A stretch of 38,201 nucleotides of DNA from Myxococcales bacterium (lineage in GTDB: Bacteria > Myxococcota_A > Polyangia > Polyangiales > Polyangiaceae). The stretch lies in assembly GCA_025355005.1 (NCBI GenBank), contig JANXLV010000037.1:1-38201 (forward strand). Direction: 5' to 3'. The notes beneath the pieces were generated by a model that made no database searches, was not told the origin of the DNA, and saw only the letters and a program-made list of their open reading frames with translations. The position numbers and the translations under genes were made by a program. This document shows, piece by piece, positions 9,934 through 18,283 of this stretch; positions within the stretch are counted from its first letter, which is position 1; each line of letters begins with the position of its first letter.

Positions 9934-10300
9934 CCGTTGGCCTCGGCTATTGCCGCATCAATTGCCCTCGACTCGTCGGCGTCGAAGAAGGGAGACAACT
10001 TCATCCTCGGCCTCGGCGTCGCGTACGCCCGTCGACAGCGAGCGAGGGATGGTCAGCTTCCAGCTCGGCCTCGGCGACGAATACCATCTGCCCGACGTCG
10101 ACCATGGATCGAACATCGGCGGCGGGAACGAGATGGTCATCAGCCCCACGGTTGTCGCTTCGCCGCGGCCGCAGGTCCGAATCTTCGGGCTTGTCTCGTT
10201 GCCAGTCGCGCAGTCGTAATCCGCGGACTATCAGACGGACCGGAGGCGCATGGGCCTCCGCCTCATCGACTCGTTTGAGCACGATCCAGCGGCGCTGCTT
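9915..10300 (+). pseudogene. C-terminal remnant of an outer-membrane-type protein
   Basis: Coding-like sequence split among frames: ARWSAVGLGYCRIN in one phase, then SSASKKGDNFILGLGVAYA, then MVSFQLGLGDEYHLPDV and VRIFGLVSLPVAQS, an in-frame TAA at 10218-10220, and finally DYQTDRRRMGLRL. Alternating hydrophobic and polar strands with aromatic residues suggest the end of a beta-barrel. At least two frame changes and a stop show it is dead. It follows the CDF remnant directly; in the intact locus at 33.3 kb a secreted protein gene also follows the CDF gene. Confidence 0.55.
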
Positions 10301-10439
10301 CCGACGCAGCCGCGACCTTACAGTAGCGGCGGACGCGGATGTTGGTGCCGCGCCGCCGGGCGTCGTTCGACTACTGCCGCGCCATCTGGTAGTTCCGAAT
10401 CATGATCAGCACTCGTGCTCGCACTCGCGTCGCCGCGGC

Positions 10440-11885
10440 ATGAGGCCTCTGCACGTCGTTGTCATTGGCGGCGGGCCGTCGGGGTTGGCGTGCGCGCATC
10501 GCCTGGCCGGAGCCGGCCTCTCAGTCACTGTGCTCGAGGCATGCGACCGACCGGGTGGGCTCTGCGCGACCTACGAGAAGGACGGTTTTCGATTCGACCT
10601 CGGTGGGCACAGATTCATCTCCGGCAACGCGGAGCTAGCTCGGAAAGTCCGGGCCTGGATGGGAACAGAGCTGCTCGTTCAAGATCGACGGAGCGCCGTG
10701 CTCCACGACGGTCGCTACTTCCACTACCCGCTCGACGCGGGCGACCTCGTGCGGTCGCTGGGGCTCAGGGAAATCATGCGCGCCACGTTCGACTACGCCG
10801 TGTCCCGCGCCCGGTCCCGCGTGGCAGTCGACGATTCGCACGGGCGCCACTTCGAGTCCTGGGTACGACAACGGTTCGGCGACTACCTCTATGACACCTT
10901 CTTCGGCCCCTACACCGAGAAGCTGTGGGGCTGTTCCGCCCGCGAGATCTCCGCTGACTGGGCCGAGGAACGGATCGGGCTGCTCAACCTGGGCGACGCC
11001 GCGTTGCGACTGGTCGGTTTGCGCACCACGCCGATACGAACATACGCGCGCCGCTATGAGTACCCGCGACTTGGGATGGGTCAGCTCTTCGACCGCATCG
11101 CGGATGAATCCACTCGTCTCGGGGCACGCATCGAGCTCGGCGCGCGCGTCACCGGCTTCGAGCTGAAGGGCTCGCGTATCGTGGCCGTACACGCCGAGCG
11201 AGACCAGGGCGGCCGCACAACGTTTCCCGCGGACGCGGTCTACGCGACGAGCGCCCTTCCCGAAGTAGCGACGCAGCTCGGCGCTCAACGCGAGCTTCCG
11301 CCACCGATCGCAGCATCCGCGTCGCGCCTCCGGTTCCGTGGACTGCGCTTCCTGAATCTCTGCCTCCGCGGTGAGCACGTGCAGCCGTACACCTGGGTCT
11401 ACGTGGCGGACGGCGCGCGGAAGATTTCCCGGATCCAAGAGCCGAGCAAACGCAGCCCGCACATGACGCCAAACGGCATGGGTTCTCTCATGCTCGAGAT
11501 CCCCGCAAACCCCGGCGACAAGCTGTGGACGATGACCGACGCCGAGCTCCTCGCGTTCGGCCTCGGGGAGCTCGACTCTCTCGGCTACTCCGTGCGCTCA
11601 CGAGTCGTCTCTTCATTCAGCGTGCGCGTCGAAGCTGGCTACCCGGTCTATCACCTACAGCACGAGGTGGACCGAGCGCGTTTGCTGGCGCATCTCTCCG
11701 AGCTTTCGAACCTGGTCGTCGGGGGACGCCAGGGGCTCTTCCGCTACGTCTTCCTCGATCGCGCGATGGAGATGGGCGACGACGCAGCGCGCGCGATGCT
11801 GTCCGGCAGCATGCGCGCAGACTCCGCCGAACGACCACCCGTTCGCGCCAGCGCGCCGCTCGAAGCGTCGGCACTGCTTGGATAG
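10440..11885 (+). CDS. FAD-dependent oxidoreductase (protoporphyrinogen oxidase/UDP-galactopyranose mutase-like)
   Basis: A 481-residue flavoprotein. The N-terminus has the dinucleotide-binding fold VVVIGGGPSGLACAHRL with VLEA closing the second strand, followed by PGGLC and FDLGGHRFIS, the pattern of NAD(P)-binding-Rossmann amine-oxidase-like enzymes that include UDP-galactopyranose mutases and protoporphyrinogen oxidase-like proteins. The middle contains FFGPYTEKLWG and EYPRLGMGQLFDRI, common in the glycan-linked branch of this family, and the C-terminal FAD contact region is around NLVVGGRQGLFRYVFLDRA. No export signal, so cytoplasmic or membrane-peripheral. The ATG at 10440 has no clear Shine-Dalgarno. 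The stop abuts the stop of the convergent cytochrome gene with no base between. The substrate cannot be assigned. Confidence 0.88.
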   Translation: MRPLHVVVIGGGPSGLACAHRLAGAGLSVTVLEACDRPGGLCATYEKDGFRFDLGGHRFISGNAELARKVRAWMGTELLVQDRRSAVLHDGRYFHYPLDAGDLVRSLGLREIMRATFDYAVSRARSRVAVDDSHGRHFESWVRQRFGDYLYDTFFGPYTEKLWGCSAREISADWAEERIGLLNLGDAALRLVGLRTTPIRTYARRYEYPRLGMGQLFDRIADESTRLGARIELGARVTGFELKGSRIVAVHAERDQGGRTTFPADAVYATSALPEVATQLGAQRELPPPIAASASRLRFRGLRFLNLCLRGEHVQPYTWVYVADGARKISRIQEPSKRSPHMTPNGMGSLMLEIPANPGDKLWTMTDAELLAFGLGELDSLGYSVRSRVVSSFSVRVEAGYPVYHLQHEVDRARLLAHLSELSNLVVGGRQGLFRYVFLDRAMEMGDDAARAMLSGSMRADSAERPPVRASAPLEASALLG

Positions 11886-14624
11886 CTACTGGATCTTGGT
11901 GCGTACCATCTCGAAGGCGGCGGGGACCGCTCCGCCCGCAGCCTGCGCATAGAACGTCTTGATGTTCCGATAGTAGAGCACCGCGTCCATCTCGGTGGCG
12001 CCCGTCGGCAGCCCCGGCGGTGCATCCAGTACGAGCTCGAGGGAGCCCTGAGCGGGAATCCGTCGATCGAAGCGAATGCTTCGCGCGTGCGTCAGCTCGT
12101 GGAACTGAAGAGCGACGCCAGTGTCGTCATTAAAGTCCAGTCCAAGTCGTCCGGGGATTGGTGCGACCGGACCATTCAGCGGCGAACCATAGCGCGCGAT
12201 GACGTTCTTCTGGGCGTCGATGGCCTGCACCTCGACCCATGCTTCTTTCACGTCCACGACGCCCGTCGGAAACGAGTGACCGATGGTCACGTTCCGCGCG
12301 ACAACGTGCACGCCATCCGATGCCCGGGTCGCGCTTATCGTGATGGCCGCGCGAAGGCGCGACTGCAGCGTAGCGATCGATGCCGCGTCGGTCGCCATGT
12401 AGAGATTGCCACCGAGCGCCGCGTGATCTGCAACGCCGTTTCCCTTCGGCATGTGGCAATCGACACACGGCGTCTTGCCCGCGTAGGCACTGCGTTGGAA
12501 CTCGCCTGCTGTGTCGATGGCGATGATGCCAGAGCCAGGGACAAACTGCTGATGACACCCCGCGCAAAACTCCGGGCTTCGAAGGAGTGTCAGGCTCGCC
12601 GTGGCTGCAGCCTTGTGGTCGGTGGTCCAGTCGAACGTCGCACCCGATGTGATGTCGGCATTTCCACCAGCGTGCGTGAGGGCGCTTGTGTCGTGGCAAC
12701 CGCGGCATGTCACGCCAGCGCCGCGATTCTGCGCTGCCAAGCCAGTGCCGACGTCCTTCGGCGAGTGGCACCCCTCGCACAATCGATTGTAGGTCGGCCC
12801 CAGGTCCGCGCTCTCGCGGCGGGCGCAATAGCCCACCATCTTGTCCGTGCCTGCTCGTGCATGGACGCTCTTCTGCCAAGCTGCGTACTCGGGCTTATGG
12901 CAGTTTCCGCACCAAGCACCATCATACGACGGGTCGTACTTCATCCCGTCTGTTCGGAGCCACGTTGGCCCGAACGGCAGGTCTGCCGCAATCGCTGCTG
13001 CAAGGGCCTTGGCCATGGCCTTGGCCGCATCGTTGGGTGCGCTGGGGTCGACAGCGCCCGTGCGATCGAGGCCGAGTTTGTCCGGGGCGAGGCCCCCTTG
13101 CTCGCCGATCGCGGTCAGCACGTCGTGCGGGTCGAAATTTGCGCTCGCAAACTCGGGGGCGGTCGCGAACAGATCTTTGAGCCCGACGTGCCCACGACCA
13201 GCGTCTTGGGCTTCGTCGGGAGAGAGCGCCTCGAAAAATGCGCTGTTCGTCCGACCGAAGCCGTCGAGGTGACACGCCGCGCACGACATCCAGTTGTTGC
13301 CGGTGATCGGGATGTCGCCCTTGCGCGAGCTGGCGCGAAAGAACAACGTCTTACCGAGCCGCAAGGTTGGATCGATCGGATCCTTCGCAACTGTCTTGAT
13401 GGGCGTTCCGAAGACACGCGGTGGATCCACCAGGCTGCCCCCACGGATGTCGATGACGCTGAGCTCGTGAGATTGGCTGGCGTACACAAAGGCCCTGGCG
13501 CCCGCGTCATCCAGCGCGAGACCGGACGGGTGGTCACCGGGGAGCTGGCGGAGTGCATCGATGGCGATGCCGCGGCCGACGTCGAACGTCAGCAGATCCT
13601 CGCTGCCGCACGCGAGCACGTACGCAACGTCACCGTTGGGGTGGAGCGCTGCGGCGCAGGGCTGAGAGAACACCATCGTGTCGCCCGTGGGCTCCAGGAT
13701 GTTGATTGCGTCGAACAGGTTCTTGCGGCCAGCGATGGCGCCGTTGGGATCGTTGGGATCGGTCTCGACCTCTACCTTCATCGTCAGATCAATCGCGCTC
13801 ACGGAGGGAAAGATGACGCTCTGGAACTGGAACGGATGCGTCGCGGAGAGTAGCTGATGCGGCAGCCACGCGAACCCATCCGTGGGATCGATGGTGACGC
13901 CTTCGAACGCAAACGGGTGACCGTTCGGCACCTTGGGGTCGGTACGCGGACTATCCGCCAGAGAGACATCGACTCTCGTCGGCGATGCAACGGACATGTC
14001 GAACAGAGACACCGTCGCATCGATCCGATGCGAGACGACGAGCGTGCGCGCGTTCTTCGTCATGGCGAGGCCTACCGGCAGCCGGCCCGCGGCCACGATC
14101 TTCGAGAGCACACCGAGCGTGCGGTCCACGATCGCAATGCCCTCTTCGGTCGCCACGTAGAGCCAGCGCGGGTCGTTGGTGTCAAACACGCAGCCGCGGG
14201 GCCGTGTCCCGATCAAGATCCGGGTCGCGATCTTGTGCGTGTCGGCATAGACGAGATCGAGAAAGCCAGCGCGGTCGACTGCTGCGACGAACGCGCCATC
14301 TGGCGAGATGCAAACGTCTCCAATTACGCCACTGAGCGCGATCTCCGCCTTCGCCTTTCCCAGGTCGACATCGATCTCCGTGAGCGTTCCGACGTCACCG
14401 TTGGCGACCCAGGCGGACCCTCGAAGTCGATCGAACGCGACGCTCGACGAGGAGGCCGTTTGACGCTGTGCTTTCGGTATTGGCGCAGGAAACGCGCTCT
14501 CGAGCATCGGGACGCCAGCTTCCGAAGCGGTGACCGGCGGCCCTTGGTTCGATGGCGAGCTGCCCTCGCACGCGAAGACAACCGCCGCAGCCAAGACAGC
14601 AACAAAGGAGACCGTCGACCGCAT
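11886..14624 (-). CDS. Multihaem c-type cytochrome lipoprotein with beta-propeller
   Basis: A 912-residue exported protein. The N-terminus is a signal peptide with a lipobox-like VVFAC (Cys19). Residues about 58-395 carry repeated WVAN/YVAT-type strands typical of a YVTN-like beta-propeller. Six CxxCH haem-binding motifs follow: 448-452, 572-576, 616-620, 640-644, 687-691 and 720-724. The region from 571 (CGNCHKPEYAAWQKSVHA) resembles cytochrome c-554/NrfA-type multihaem domains; the first motif sits in a separate, cytochrome c peroxidase-like context (NNWMSCAACHLDGFGRTNS). The C-terminal 150 residues form a beta-rich domain. Likely a periplasmic or surface electron-transfer protein or oxidoreductase. 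It is divergent from a large lipoprotein gene across a 63-base gap, suggesting joint control. The electron partner is unknown. Confidence 0.9.
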   Translation of the reverse strand: MRSTVSFVAVLAAAVVFACEGSSPSNQGPPVTASEAGVPMLESAFPAPIPKAQRQTASSSSVAFDRLRGSAWVANGDVGTLTEIDVDLGKAKAEIALSGVIGDVCISPDGAFVAAVDRAGFLDLVYADTHKIATRILIGTRPRGCVFDTNDPRWLYVATEEGIAIVDRTLGVLSKIVAAGRLPVGLAMTKNARTLVVSHRIDATVSLFDMSVASPTRVDVSLADSPRTDPKVPNGHPFAFEGVTIDPTDGFAWLPHQLLSATHPFQFQSVIFPSVSAIDLTMKVEVETDPNDPNGAIAGRKNLFDAINILEPTGDTMVFSQPCAAALHPNGDVAYVLACGSEDLLTFDVGRGIAIDALRQLPGDHPSGLALDDAGARAFVYASQSHELSVIDIRGGSLVDPPRVFGTPIKTVAKDPIDPTLRLGKTLFFRASSRKGDIPITGNNWMSCAACHLDGFGRTNSAFFEALSPDEAQDAGRGHVGLKDLFATAPEFASANFDPHDVLTAIGEQGGLAPDKLGLDRTGAVDPSAPNDAAKAMAKALAAAIAADLPFGPTWLRTDGMKYDPSYDGAWCGNCHKPEYAAWQKSVHARAGTDKMVGYCARRESADLGPTYNRLCEGCHSPKDVGTGLAAQNRGAGVTCRGCHDTSALTHAGGNADITSGATFDWTTDHKAAATASLTLLRSPEFCAGCHQQFVPGSGIIAIDTAGEFQRSAYAGKTPCVDCHMPKGNGVADHAALGGNLYMATDAASIATLQSRLRAAITISATRASDGVHVVARNVTIGHSFPTGVVDVKEAWVEVQAIDAQKNVIARYGSPLNGPVAPIPGRLGLDFNDDTGVALQFHELTHARSIRFDRRIPAQGSLELVLDAPPGLPTGATEMDAVLYYRNIKTFYAQAAGGAVPAAFEMVRTKIQ

Positions 14625-14631
14625 GCGACGA

Positions 14632-14646
14632 TCGTTACCATAACGA
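14632..14646. promoter_or_regulatory. 15-bp palindrome between divergent genes
   Basis: TCGTTA-CCA-TAACGA is a perfect 6-bp inverted repeat centred in the 63-base gap between the multihaem cytochrome (minus) and the Ca-loop lipoprotein (plus). Its placement suits a shared operator. A weak -10-like TATGCT lies at 14671-14676 for the plus gene. Confidence 0.45.
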
Positions 14647-14687
14647 CCTGCGCGCGACCTCAGGCTTCGCTATGCTCCGCGTGGGTC

Positions 14688-17141
14688 ATGCGAAAGTTTC
14701 TCGTCTACGCGTCGACGACTGCGGTTGTATCCGTTCTTGCGCTCGCGGCTGCATGCGGCGACAGCAGCTCCTCCGGCGATGCCGCGGACGCCGCGCCTGA
14801 GGCGCGCGCCGACAGCGCGATCAATCGAGGACGCCCTCCATTCGACGGTGGCGACGTGGCCAGCGCAAGCCGCGTCAAGGTCCTGGCCGAGACCGTGTCC
14901 CGTACGGTCCCGATAGAGGAGCTGATGTTCGCCGCTGGGGAGATGCAGATCTCCGGCGAGCCGTTCGCAGAGGGCTTCGCAGGTCGTGATCTGGGCGCGT
15001 ACGACCGCCTGCGCTTGCCGCCGAACCTCTACATCCTGAAAGCAGGGACCGAGGACGAGGAGGACATCGTCGACCTCTTCGGCTTCGGAACTGCCGTCGA
15101 GTCGTACGAATACTCGAAGTACCACATGCTGCAGGTGTCGCTGCAGTCCACAGCCGGAGTCGCCCTCGCGCGCGGACCTCTCATCGCCAACCTCCCCACG
15201 ACCGACGCTGGCACCGACGTCCTCGATCGCATGCGCGTGCAGGGCGCGCTCATCCTCGGCACCGCAGGCGCGGACATCGCCGGAGTTGCGACCGTCCCGG
15301 CTCCGCTGGCCAACCCCCTCAACTACTTCGGGTTCCGCGGCATGTGGCCCGCGTTCCTTCCCTACAAGAGCATGGAGCCAACGATCGTCGCGGACGGACG
15401 CGTCGTGCGGTCGTGCACGTTCTCTGGCGGTTATGGCGGTATCCCCACGATCGGCAATAGCGTGCCGGAGTACGAGTGCAGCTACGAGCCGATGCACCTC
15501 GCGGACCGCGATGCACAGGTCGACAAGACGCTCGTCCCCAGCGCGATCGGGTTCGCTGTCTGGAAACAAGCTCTCTGGAGCATCGACTTCGTCAGTCGCC
15601 TCCACGACAGCGCCAGCAATCCCGTCAATGCCGTCGCCAGCGCAGATCGCGCACAGGTGGGCATCTTCGGAAACACCATCCTGGCAACAGACCCGCCGAA
15701 CGCAGCGATGGGCACCTTCATCGGTTCCACGCCGCTCGAGGGCGCTTGGGGCATGATGATGGTGACGAACATGGACAATGCGGCGGAGTACCTCATCGAC
15801 TCGCTGCTGACCACCGATGGCAAGACCCTCGCTCCGCCATTCGCATCGCGCGCAGACGCGATCAAGTATGACTATTCGACCCCGCTGGCCTGGTTTCCCG
15901 CCGCGACCGCGGTCACCGAGGACGGCACCAAGCTCACGAGCGGCACGGACGCTGGCCCAGACCCCACGAAAGGCGATCCGTTTCCGGCGGTTGTCAGCAC
16001 GGCGATCGTCGACTCGAGCTCGCGTTCTCGGGATCTATCGGCGCTGCTGCTCGGTCACGCCATGTTCTTCGGTATGACGGACGCCAGGAACGCGGGCATC
16101 GGCCAGCGCCTCGGGCTTCAGCTTGCATTCGACGCGTCACCATTCGCAAAGGACAACGGCTTGCCTGATGGCGAAGACACGCCGCACGATCGGGCGCTCG
16201 CAGTCATTCGCGTGGCATTCATCGACCTCGACCGCATCCACAGAGATCCGCTGCGGCACGTGTTCCACGATACCGCGACGATCGATTCGCTCGGAGCCGT
16301 CACACGAGGAGGCAAGGCCTCGACGACGGAGCTCGCCCACTCGATCATCGCGCTTCGGCAGGCTCTCCTCTCGCTCAACGGCAAGATCACTCAGTACGGA
16401 GCCGCCGACCCCAGCCTCGATGCCGACAACGACGGCATCCTGAACCCCGTGCCGTTCCACCCCACGGATGGGACTGAGACGATGAGCGGTCGAATTCGCC
16501 GCCTCATCACGGAAAACGCAACGTTCGTTCGCGATGTGCTCACTGCACCCGACGGAACGGTGCGCAACTCTGCGAGCCTTGTGCTCGGCATAGCAACACC
16601 CGATACGGCGCCGACCACGATCGAATCGCAGGCCGCTGCCGTCCGGGCGCTCACCGAAGGCTTCCTCGTCACGCGCGACGAATCGTTCCGGACGCGTGCG
16701 CGACTCGTGGCCAAGTACCTCGACGTCGCGTTCTACGATCCGCATGCTCGCATGCACCGTGGTGTGGCGGGCGGCGCGACCGACGTGCAGATGACCCCGT
16801 GGCGCTTCGCCTGGGTGCTCTCCGCGCTGCGTGAGTCATTCAAGGTCCTCTATGTCGAAGGCGATCCCGCGCTCGACCGCACCGTCATCTCTGATCGCGT
16901 CCAGAGGTCCATCAAGCTCTATCTGAACGGCTGGGATGACCTGAACGGCGACAAGCTCGTGGACCCCACGGAGTGCCTGGGCGCTCGCATGCAGCTCGGT
17001 GAGCAGCCGCTGACGGGCGAGCTCGGGTTGGACACGAGCGGTCTCTCGTCCGATCGTGACGGCGACTGTGTTCTCGAGATTGATGACGCCAAGTCTTCGA
17101 GTGTCCTCGCGGGCGCTGTTCACTTTCACGCCGCCAAATAG
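14688..17141 (+). CDS. Large exported lipoprotein with calcium-binding-type loops, unknown function
   Basis: An 817-residue protein starting at ATG 14688; the frame is open further upstream but the signal peptide MRKFLVYAST...ALAAAC marks the start, with the lipidated Cys at 23 and an Asp/Ala/Ser-rich tether after it. The body is unfamiliar. The C-terminal half is mostly helical (about 560-740), and three Asp-rich loops resemble EF-hand or thrombospondin-3 calcium sites: DADNDGILN (about 577), DLNGDKLVDPTE (about 750) and DRDGDC (about 789). Few cysteines and no haem motif. It diverges from the multihaem cytochrome gene, with a palindrome in the gap, so a partner role in the same envelope process is likely. 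I cannot name a family. Confidence 0.8.
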   Translation: MRKFLVYASTTAVVSVLALAAACGDSSSSGDAADAAPEARADSAINRGRPPFDGGDVASASRVKVLAETVSRTVPIEELMFAAGEMQISGEPFAEGFAGRDLGAYDRLRLPPNLYILKAGTEDEEDIVDLFGFGTAVESYEYSKYHMLQVSLQSTAGVALARGPLIANLPTTDAGTDVLDRMRVQGALILGTAGADIAGVATVPAPLANPLNYFGFRGMWPAFLPYKSMEPTIVADGRVVRSCTFSGGYGGIPTIGNSVPEYECSYEPMHLADRDAQVDKTLVPSAIGFAVWKQALWSIDFVSRLHDSASNPVNAVASADRAQVGIFGNTILATDPPNAAMGTFIGSTPLEGAWGMMMVTNMDNAAEYLIDSLLTTDGKTLAPPFASRADAIKYDYSTPLAWFPAATAVTEDGTKLTSGTDAGPDPTKGDPFPAVVSTAIVDSSSRSRDLSALLLGHAMFFGMTDARNAGIGQRLGLQLAFDASPFAKDNGLPDGEDTPHDRALAVIRVAFIDLDRIHRDPLRHVFHDTATIDSLGAVTRGGKASTTELAHSIIALRQALLSLNGKITQYGAADPSLDADNDGILNPVPFHPTDGTETMSGRIRRLITENATFVRDVLTAPDGTVRNSASLVLGIATPDTAPTTIESQAAAVRALTEGFLVTRDESFRTRARLVAKYLDVAFYDPHARMHRGVAGGATDVQMTPWRFAWVLSALRESFKVLYVEGDPALDRTVISDRVQRSIKLYLNGWDDLNGDKLVDPTECLGARMQLGEQPLTGELGLDTSGLSSDRDGDCVLEIDDAKSSSVLAGAVHFHAAK

Positions 17142-17712
17142 AGGGCCGGAGCGCGGGCCCGCCACCTACCGCGCGTGGATGGCTCCGTCTGCCGTCGCAA
17201 ACACGACGGTACCCTCGCTATCGAGCGCGATAGGAGAACCGATCGCGCCGCCCATCTCGACGGTCTGCACGAGAGCGCCGCTTGGGCCCACCTTGTGCAG
17301 CCCGTGGTCGTACACCGAGGGGGGCACGGACTATGGCGGAAGCGGCGCCGTTGGGGCGGACGGAGTCGTCTATGTTGGCGGGAACAGGCTTGCCCCGGCT
17401 CACGGGATCGATCGCGGAGCCGATTGCACTTGCGCCTGGCACGGAGGGTGCCGTCAGCGCCGATCGCAGGAGGCGTCCCGCTGATGCAAGGGATCTTCGC
17501 TCGCGGTCGTGACCTCCACCAAACGTCGTAGCGCTCGAGGCAGCCTTTGAAGAATCAGTATGTTTCTGACACCAACGTGCGAAAAAAAGTACCTGCCACG
17601 CTCAACGAGTGGGATTGACTATGCCGGGACTGTCGCATCTTCGTTCTCGCGGACGCTGGATGGGAATGACAGCGCTGCCGAGAGGGTTCCCCAACGTCTA
17701 TAAGGTGAACCA
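17142..17712. other. Intergenic region with decayed beta-propeller pieces
   Basis: About 570 bases without an intact gene. Two short beta-propeller-like coding pieces face opposite ways (17166-17313 minus, 17317-17390 plus). From 17540 onward the sequence is A/T-richer, including a run of seven A at about 17583, and probably contains the promoter of the next plus-strand gene. Confidence 0.5.
17166..17313 (-). pseudogene. 3' remnant of a PQQ/propeller-type gene
   Basis: The minus strand reads VYDHGLHKVGPSGALVQ, then GSPIALDSEGTVVFATADG and stops at TAG 17166-17168. The pattern of small residues, D-x-x-G-T-V-V-F-A-T and a terminal blade matches beta-propeller repeats. No continuation upstream in any frame. 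Directly adjoining on the plus strand (17317-17390) is GGTDYGGSGAVGADGVVYVGGN, another propeller-like blade in the opposite direction, so the original gene was rearranged. Confidence 0.5.
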
Positions 17713-18246
17713 ATGACGTCAAGAACGATTGCACTCGTGAATGCGGCGATGCTCGGGGCGCTTGCTGGCGCTGCCTGCGGCGGAGCGCAAGCGGAACCTC
17801 AAACCGCGACTACTGCTCATCCGACGGCCGACCACGGTGCGCGCGGGGACCATGACGCGTGCGGCAATCACGAGCCCGGCAAATGCGGTGCGCCGCAGGC
17901 CGCTTCATCCGCGACGCAGCCATCGCAAGCCGGAGCGCGCGTCAACATCACGAAGAGCGAGACCATCGCGCCTGGCAAGGCAGTCGAAGTGAACGTCTCG
18001 TTTCCCGCGGCTTCGCACGTTACCGGAAAGTTCAAATCCTCGGCGCCGGTCGCGTGGAACGTTCACAGCCATCCAGCTGGGGGCATGGTCGAACACCAGA
18101 AAGGAACCAGTGCCGCGGGAGACATCCTGTTCAGCCCCCAGTCGCCCGGGGTGTACTCGTTCATGTGGAAGAACGAGGGCACCGAGCCCGTCACGATCGA
18201 CGTGACACTGTCTGGTGACGGGGGCGCGACCGAGCTCTCTCACTGA
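17713..18246 (+). CDS. His-rich exported lipoprotein
   Basis: A 177-residue protein with an AAGGTG Shine-Dalgarno before ATG 17713. The signal peptide ends in a lipobox-like LAGAAC (Cys22). Residues about 36-60 are rich in His and acidic residues with two Cys (HPTADHGARGDHDACGNH, then KCG), a plausible metal-binding tether. The C-terminal domain (about 78-172) is all-beta with an Ig or GOLD-like feel (NVSFPAASHVTGKFKS, then VAWNVHSHPAGG, then GVYSFMWKNEG). I do not recognise a family. It is monocistronic and convergent with the MBL-fold gene. In this metal-rich neighbourhood a periplasmic metal-binding role is reasonable but unproven. Confidence 0.75.
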   Translation: MTSRTIALVNAAMLGALAGAACGGAQAEPQTATTAHPTADHGARGDHDACGNHEPGKCGAPQAASSATQPSQAGARVNITKSETIAPGKAVEVNVSFPAASHVTGKFKSSAPVAWNVHSHPAGGMVEHQKGTSAAGDILFSPQSPGVYSFMWKNEGTEPVTIDVTLSGDGGATELSH

Positions 18247-18283
18247 CTGGGCAACAACCATCATGACGTGGGTGGATCGGGGG

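Noticed and set aside
10635..11462. Long minus-strand open frame (275 codons) inside the FAD oxidoreductase gene
   Set aside because: It is the antisense shadow of a clear flavoprotein with Rossmann motif; the translation has no motif and unnatural composition.
12087..14687. Long plus-strand frames antisense to the multihaem cytochrome, joined in phase to the lipoprotein at 14688
   Set aside because: The opposite strand carries six CxxCH motifs and a propeller; the plus frame only becomes protein-like at the signal peptide at 14688.
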